A stretch of DNA of 24,207 nt from Oscillospiraceae bacterium (GTDB lineage: Bacteria > Bacillota > Clostridia > Oscillospirales > Ruminococcaceae), in NCBI GenBank assembly GCA_900757485.1, contig CAAEOA010000212.1, forward strand, positions 1 to 24,207. The letters run 5' to 3'. Below, piece after piece: positions 21,652 to 24,207 of this stretch. A program made the position numbers and the translations under genes. Under the pieces are notes generated by a model. The model was not told the DNA's origin and made no database searches. It saw only the letters and a program-made list of their open reading frames with translations. Within the stretch, counting starts at the first letter, position 1. Each line of letters starts with the position of its first letter.

Positions 21652-22248
21652 ATGAGTACAGCAAGAAAGGAGGACCCCGATGGTATGGTCGAGCATTGCC
21701 ACCGCACCCGGAAAACAATGGTCAATCCCATTGTGGACTGGACGGACGAAGATGTGTGGGAATTTCTCACCCACTACGGCTGTAAGAGCAATCCGCTCTA
21801 TGAATGCGGCTTCAAGCGCATCGGCTGTAAGGACAGTATCCTTGAGGACTGCCGTCTGATGCAAACCACGCTGACAGACTGCACGGGCATTGACGCAGAG
21901 ATCGAGAGCCTGCTTGAGGAGATCGATGTGGTAACCGAACTGACAAAGCGTTGCATTGCAGATAATTCGCAGACGGCGCAGAACCAGGAAGAATATGCTG
22001 CCCGGTATAATGGCTTTGTGGACCGGTACGAAAAGGCAAAGGCTCAGCTTGAGCAGCTCCGCACCACAAAGGCTGCACGGGAAGCCCAGGCAGAAGCCAT
22101 CGGAGCATTTATGTTTGAGGTGCAGGAATTGGATGCCCTCACCGAGTTTGACGAAAAGCTCTGGCTGACCATTATCGACACGGTAACTGTCCACACAGAC
22201 GGACGGATGACATTCAGATTCCAGGGCGGCACAGAGATTGATGTATAA
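21652..22248 (+). pseudogene. Chimeric ORF: PAPS-reductase-like fragment joined to a serine-recombinase tail
   Basis: A GGAGGTG ribosome site serves ATG 21652. Residues 1-58 resemble the C-terminal middle of phosphoadenosine-phosphosulfate-reductase family proteins (VNPIVDWTDEDVWEFLTHYG, NPLYECGFKRIGC). The expected Cys motif is cut at GFKRIGC, where the frame joins the coiled-coil and end of a large serine recombinase (EDCRLMQTTLTDCTGIDAEI, then LEQLRTTKAAREAQAEAI, FDEKLWLTIIDTVTVHTDGR). The result is an intact 198-residue frame with neither catalytic domain complete. It most likely arose from a deletion between two neighbouring genes; a functional small DNA-binding product is less likely but not excluded, since it keeps an operator, a ribosome site and a terminator. 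Confidence 0.75.
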
Positions 22249-22263
22249 GCCCCAACAAACACA

Positions 22264-22297
22264 AAGACCGCAGGGTTAACCGCCTGCGGTCTTTTGC
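22264..22297 (+). terminator. Terminator after the chimeric ORF
   Basis: AAGACCGCAGG (22264-22274) pairs perfectly with CCTGCGGTCTT (22283-22293), followed by TTGCT. It lies 15 bases after the stop and probably belonged to the original recombinase. Confidence 0.8.
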
Positions 22298-22397
22298 TAT
22301 AAGAGGCACAACTAAAGTTATCGTATGTTTCTGGTAATCATCTTTGTATATCGTGCCTTTGATTATGGCAATCTAATTTGCTTCGATCATTTGTTCC

Positions 22398-23063
22398 TCA
22401 TGATAGCCCAAGCCCCGTGACCCATTGGCGGACGGTGCTGCTGGATGCACCGGAGGAGAAGCGCTGACCGTCCTGCCAGTCGCCGGTGCCCGCCATTTCG
22501 GAGAGCAGGATGCCGCTCTGACCCATACCGGAGGAGGAAGAGGTTGCGAACGGAATGACCGTCTTGCCGGTAAAGTCGTTATTCTTCACAAAGTTGTCAA
22601 CAGGCCACGCCGCAATACCCCACCAGATGGGATAGCCGATGAACACGGTGTCGTAATCGTCCCAATTCTCCACCTCCGTGGTAGTTAGAGGGACATCCCG
22701 GAGGGATTCATCGTCATGCTCTCGGCTGACCCGGCTGTCGCTGTTCGTCCAGTTCAAGTCATCGGAGGTATAGGACTCGGTAGGCGTAATTTCAAACAGA
22801 TTGCCGCCTGCGGCTTCGGCAATATCCTCGGCCACACGCTTGGTGTTGCCGCTGGCGGAGTAGTAGACCACCAGCACCTTGCCGCCGGAGGTGGTACTGT
22901 CCGAATCGCCTGCCGCATCATCCAGTGTTTGCGCAGGCGTACTCGTATCATTCGACGGTGCCTGTGTTGGGGTGTCGTTGCTCGCCTTGCTGCCGCAGGC
23001 GGTCAAAGACAGGATCATCAGCGCAGTCAACAGCAGGCTGCCGAGTTTCTGAATGTTTTTCAT
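22398..23063 (-). CDS. Lipoprotein flavodoxin (221 aa)
   Basis: GGAGGC lies seven bases before ATG 23063. A longer upstream frame reads through the end of another gene out of frame and is not real. The product starts with a lipoprotein signal, MKNIQKLGSLLLTALMILSL then TAC with the lipid-anchored Cys at 23. A Ser/Thr/Pro-rich linker follows (TPTQAPSNDTSTPAQ), then a flavodoxin fold: VLVVYYSASGNTKRVAEDIA (FMN phosphate loop SASGNT), TVFIGYPIWWGIAAWPVDNF and IPFATSSSSGMGQSG. It carries electrons using FMN, anchored outside the membrane. The tail of an aldo/keto reductase precedes it, the usual redox pairing in gut clostridia. It appears intact. Confidence 0.92.
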   Translation of the reverse strand: MKNIQKLGSLLLTALMILSLTACGSKASNDTPTQAPSNDTSTPAQTLDDAAGDSDSTTSGGKVLVVYYSASGNTKRVAEDIAEAAGGNLFEITPTESYTSDDLNWTNSDSRVSREHDDESLRDVPLTTTEVENWDDYDTVFIGYPIWWGIAAWPVDNFVKNNDFTGKTVIPFATSSSSGMGQSGILLSEMAGTGDWQDGQRFSSGASSSTVRQWVTGLGLS

Positions 23064-23076
23064 AAAAATGCCTCCT

Positions 23077-23215
23077 TTACTTCTGCTCGTCCATCGGCGG
23101 AACCACTTCCGCATACTTTTTGAGCATTTCCGGGGTGCTGGTGTAGTAGCGCACATTCTTGTTGAGGGCAGCGACCTGCGCCATTTCGTCATCCGTCAGG
23201 GCAAAGTCAAACGGA
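23077..23215 (-). pseudogene. C-terminal remnant of an aldo/keto reductase
   Basis: The frame upstream of the flavodoxin reads SFPFDFALTDDEMAQVAALN, KNVRYYTSTPEMLKKYAEVV and PPMDEQK, then TAA at 23077-23079. This is the C-terminal end of an aldo/keto reductase, with the conserved helix and tail but no catalytic part. Recognisable sequence stops near 23215, so most of the gene was deleted. The flavodoxin ribosome site lies directly after its stop, showing the two were once one operon; the flavodoxin may have lost its promoter. Confidence 0.7.
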
Positions 23216-23365
23216 AAAGAAGTTTTAGGATATATATTGCAAAGTCGCTGTCACAGACGGCGGCTTTTTCCTTTCGGGTAGTATTCAAGAAGTCATAAAG
23301 TTCCGTGAGTAATGGAAGAAGGCAATGCTTTGAGAAAAAGATGAGAGTAATATTCTGAAAACTGC

Positions 23366-23394
23366 TTGAGATTTTGGGGAAAATCTGCTATAAT
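23366..23394 (+). promoter_or_regulatory. Promoter before the flavin-reductase remnant
   Basis: TTGAGA (23366-23371) and a perfect TATAAT (23389-23394) are separated by 17 bases. The spacer contains the small dyad GATTTTGGGGAAAATC. It probably still transcribes the remnant and perhaps the secreted protein at 23767. Confidence 0.7.
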
Positions 23395-23466
23395 ACTGCT
23401 GTATATCTATGGGGTAGGGGGATTCGTATCCTTTTGCCTTAGAAATTATGGAAGGAGGACTTGACT

Positions 23467-23646
23467 ATGGCAAACAGAAATGCGACAATTATTGTCGGCT
23501 CGCCTCGGCTCGGCAGGAACATAGCGCCGTTTTTTCAGCGTGTCAAGTCTTATTTCATACAATTTATAACGAACCGGTTGCCGGAGACAGGGCGCATTAT
23601 GCCTTGGCTTCGGCTTTTTGCGTTTGCCGAAAGGACGGTGGTTTGA
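23467..23646 (+). pseudogene. N-terminal remnant of an NADPH-dependent FMN reductase-type protein
   Basis: A strong GGAGG ribosome site precedes ATG 23467. The first 20 residues, MANRNATIIVGSPRLGRNIA, fit the start of flavin reductases, whose FMN loop reads GSPRxxGNT. The rest (PFFQRVKSYFIQFITNRLPE and onward) no longer matches, so the frame was broken by a deletion or insertion near residue 22. Total length is 59 residues, against about 180-200 for an intact protein. With the aldo/keto reductase tail and the flavodoxin it suggests that a redox gene group was rearranged here. Confidence 0.55.
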
Positions 23647-23766
23647 TATTGAAGTCCTAACCACGACCGGCAAATCAATCTTTTCCGGTTAAACCTTCTG
23701 CCTTCTCCGGCGTGTCCGCTGTCGGAGGAAGTAAATAGCGGACAATTAAAAAATGGAGGAACTATT

Positions 23767-24207
23767 ATGAAGAAAAAACTATTTGCAATCCTACTCAGCA
23801 TTGTAATGGTAGCTGGATTGCTACCGACCGTAGCCTTTGCTGCGGAAAACTACGATCTGTATGTAAACGGCGAACAGTTCACAAGCGAAAAGCTCTCTAT
23901 CGCTTGTGGAGAAGGAACCGCAAGCTATGACCCGAATACAAAGACCCTTACGCTTAACAATGCCGCAATTACAAACGGCGGCAAAAGTGATGAAAGTCCT
24001 AAGTACGGTATCAGAGTAGTCGGAGACACCGATTTAACGATCAAACTTTCCGGCACAAACAGCATTACTTTAGATAACGGCGGCGGAATTTTTGCAGACG
24101 GTAGCAGTGATAATTACAATATTATCGGTGACGGTAAGCTTACAATCAATGTAAAATGGGATGCACTCTATACGCTTAATGGCAACATCAGCATATCCGA
24201 AGGTGCA
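23767..24207 (+). CDS. Secreted beta-rich protein, cut by the right edge (first 147 aa)
   Basis: GGAGGA lies six bases before ATG 23767. A clear Sec signal peptide, MKKKLFAILLSIVMVAGLLP then TVAFAAE, is probably cut after AFA. The mature part starts YDLYVNGEQFTSEKLSIACG, EGTASYDPNTKTLTLNNAAI and continues with short beta strands (YGIRVVGDTDLTIKLSGTNS, then GGGIFADGSSDNYNIIGDGK). This is the solenoid-like pattern of large surface proteins of gut clostridia. The frame is open at the window end. It is likely an adhesin or glycan-binding surface protein; anchoring cannot be judged without the C-terminus. Confidence 0.85.
   Translation, partial: MKKKLFAILLSIVMVAGLLPTVAFAAENYDLYVNGEQFTSEKLSIACGEGTASYDPNTKTLTLNNAAITNGGKSDESPKYGIRVVGDTDLTIKLSGTNSITLDNGGGIFADGSSDNYNIIGDGKLTINVKWDALYTLNGNISISEGA

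Noticed and set aside
23064..23192. Longer N-terminus of the flavodoxin
   Set aside because: The signal peptide and GGAGG site define the start at 23063; the upstream part is the aldo/keto reductase tail read out of frame.
1..24207. CRISPR arrays, rRNA, tRNA, intact insertion sequences
   Set aside because: No regularly spaced repeat-spacer pattern, no rRNA-like blocks, no complete transposase and no clear terminal inverted repeats with target duplication were found by eye.

Overview
The window looks like accessory DNA from a gut-type Clostridia genome, probably Oscillospiraceae/Lachnospiraceae-like. This is inferred from strong AGGAGG-type ribosome sites, sigma-A promoters, TTG starts, XRE/Cro regulators, a clostridial-style lipoprotein flavodoxin and a Gram-positive secreted repeat protein. 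It reads as a patchwork of mobile-element pieces with a peptide natural-product cluster set into it. The cluster (about 9.4-18.5 kb) is visibly more A+T-rich than both flanks.

Region 1 (1-8.8 kb) is an integrated-element module on the + strand. It holds a 5'-truncated primase/RepA-like helicase (129-1949), two small proteins, a divergent XRE/Cro-like switch with two palindromic operators (3140-3293), an HhH-GPD glycosylase-like protein (3522-4367), a 534-residue protein with two PH-like repeats (4386-5990), a small resolvase, a CX5R phosphatase-like protein, and a large serine recombinase (7253-8752) closed by a 15-bp-stem terminator. Next come three exact-period 20-bp repeats (8921-8980) in front of a decayed helix-turn-helix replication-type protein (8972-9292).

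Region 2 (9429-18450, all on the - strand) is the exciting part: a compact RiPP-type operon. In transcription order it encodes an AMP-binding ligase, an acyl carrier protein with an intact phosphopantetheine serine, a PaaK-like adenylate-forming enzyme, a radical SAM/SPASM peptide maturase, a partner protein, a 60-residue three-cysteine candidate precursor, an attenuator-like hairpin, a full ABC exporter, the wreck of a second ABC exporter, and a protein that may have a BtrH/C39-like acyltransferase fold. My reading, an inference, is that a carboxylic acid is activated, loaded on the carrier protein and attached to a radical-SAM-modified Cys peptide. The set recalls the little-studied clostridial Cys-rich peptide maturation systems (CcpM-type radical SAM enzyme, TIGR04066-type partner, acyl-carrier-related protein).

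Region 3 (18.5-24.2 kb) is a scrapyard with live pieces. It holds a 5'-truncated dinB-type polymerase gene with a Trp-to-TGA stop, an XRE regulator and ImmA/IrrE-like metalloprotease pair, a chimeric ORF joining a PAPS-reductase-like fragment to a serine-recombinase tail, a lipoprotein flavodoxin with the tail of an aldo/keto reductase upstream, an FMN-reductase remnant, and the start of a secreted protein that runs off the right edge. A perfect dyad, GTTAGCA-N4-TGCTAAC, lies both before the XRE gene and before the chimeric ORF, tying these into one probable regulon.
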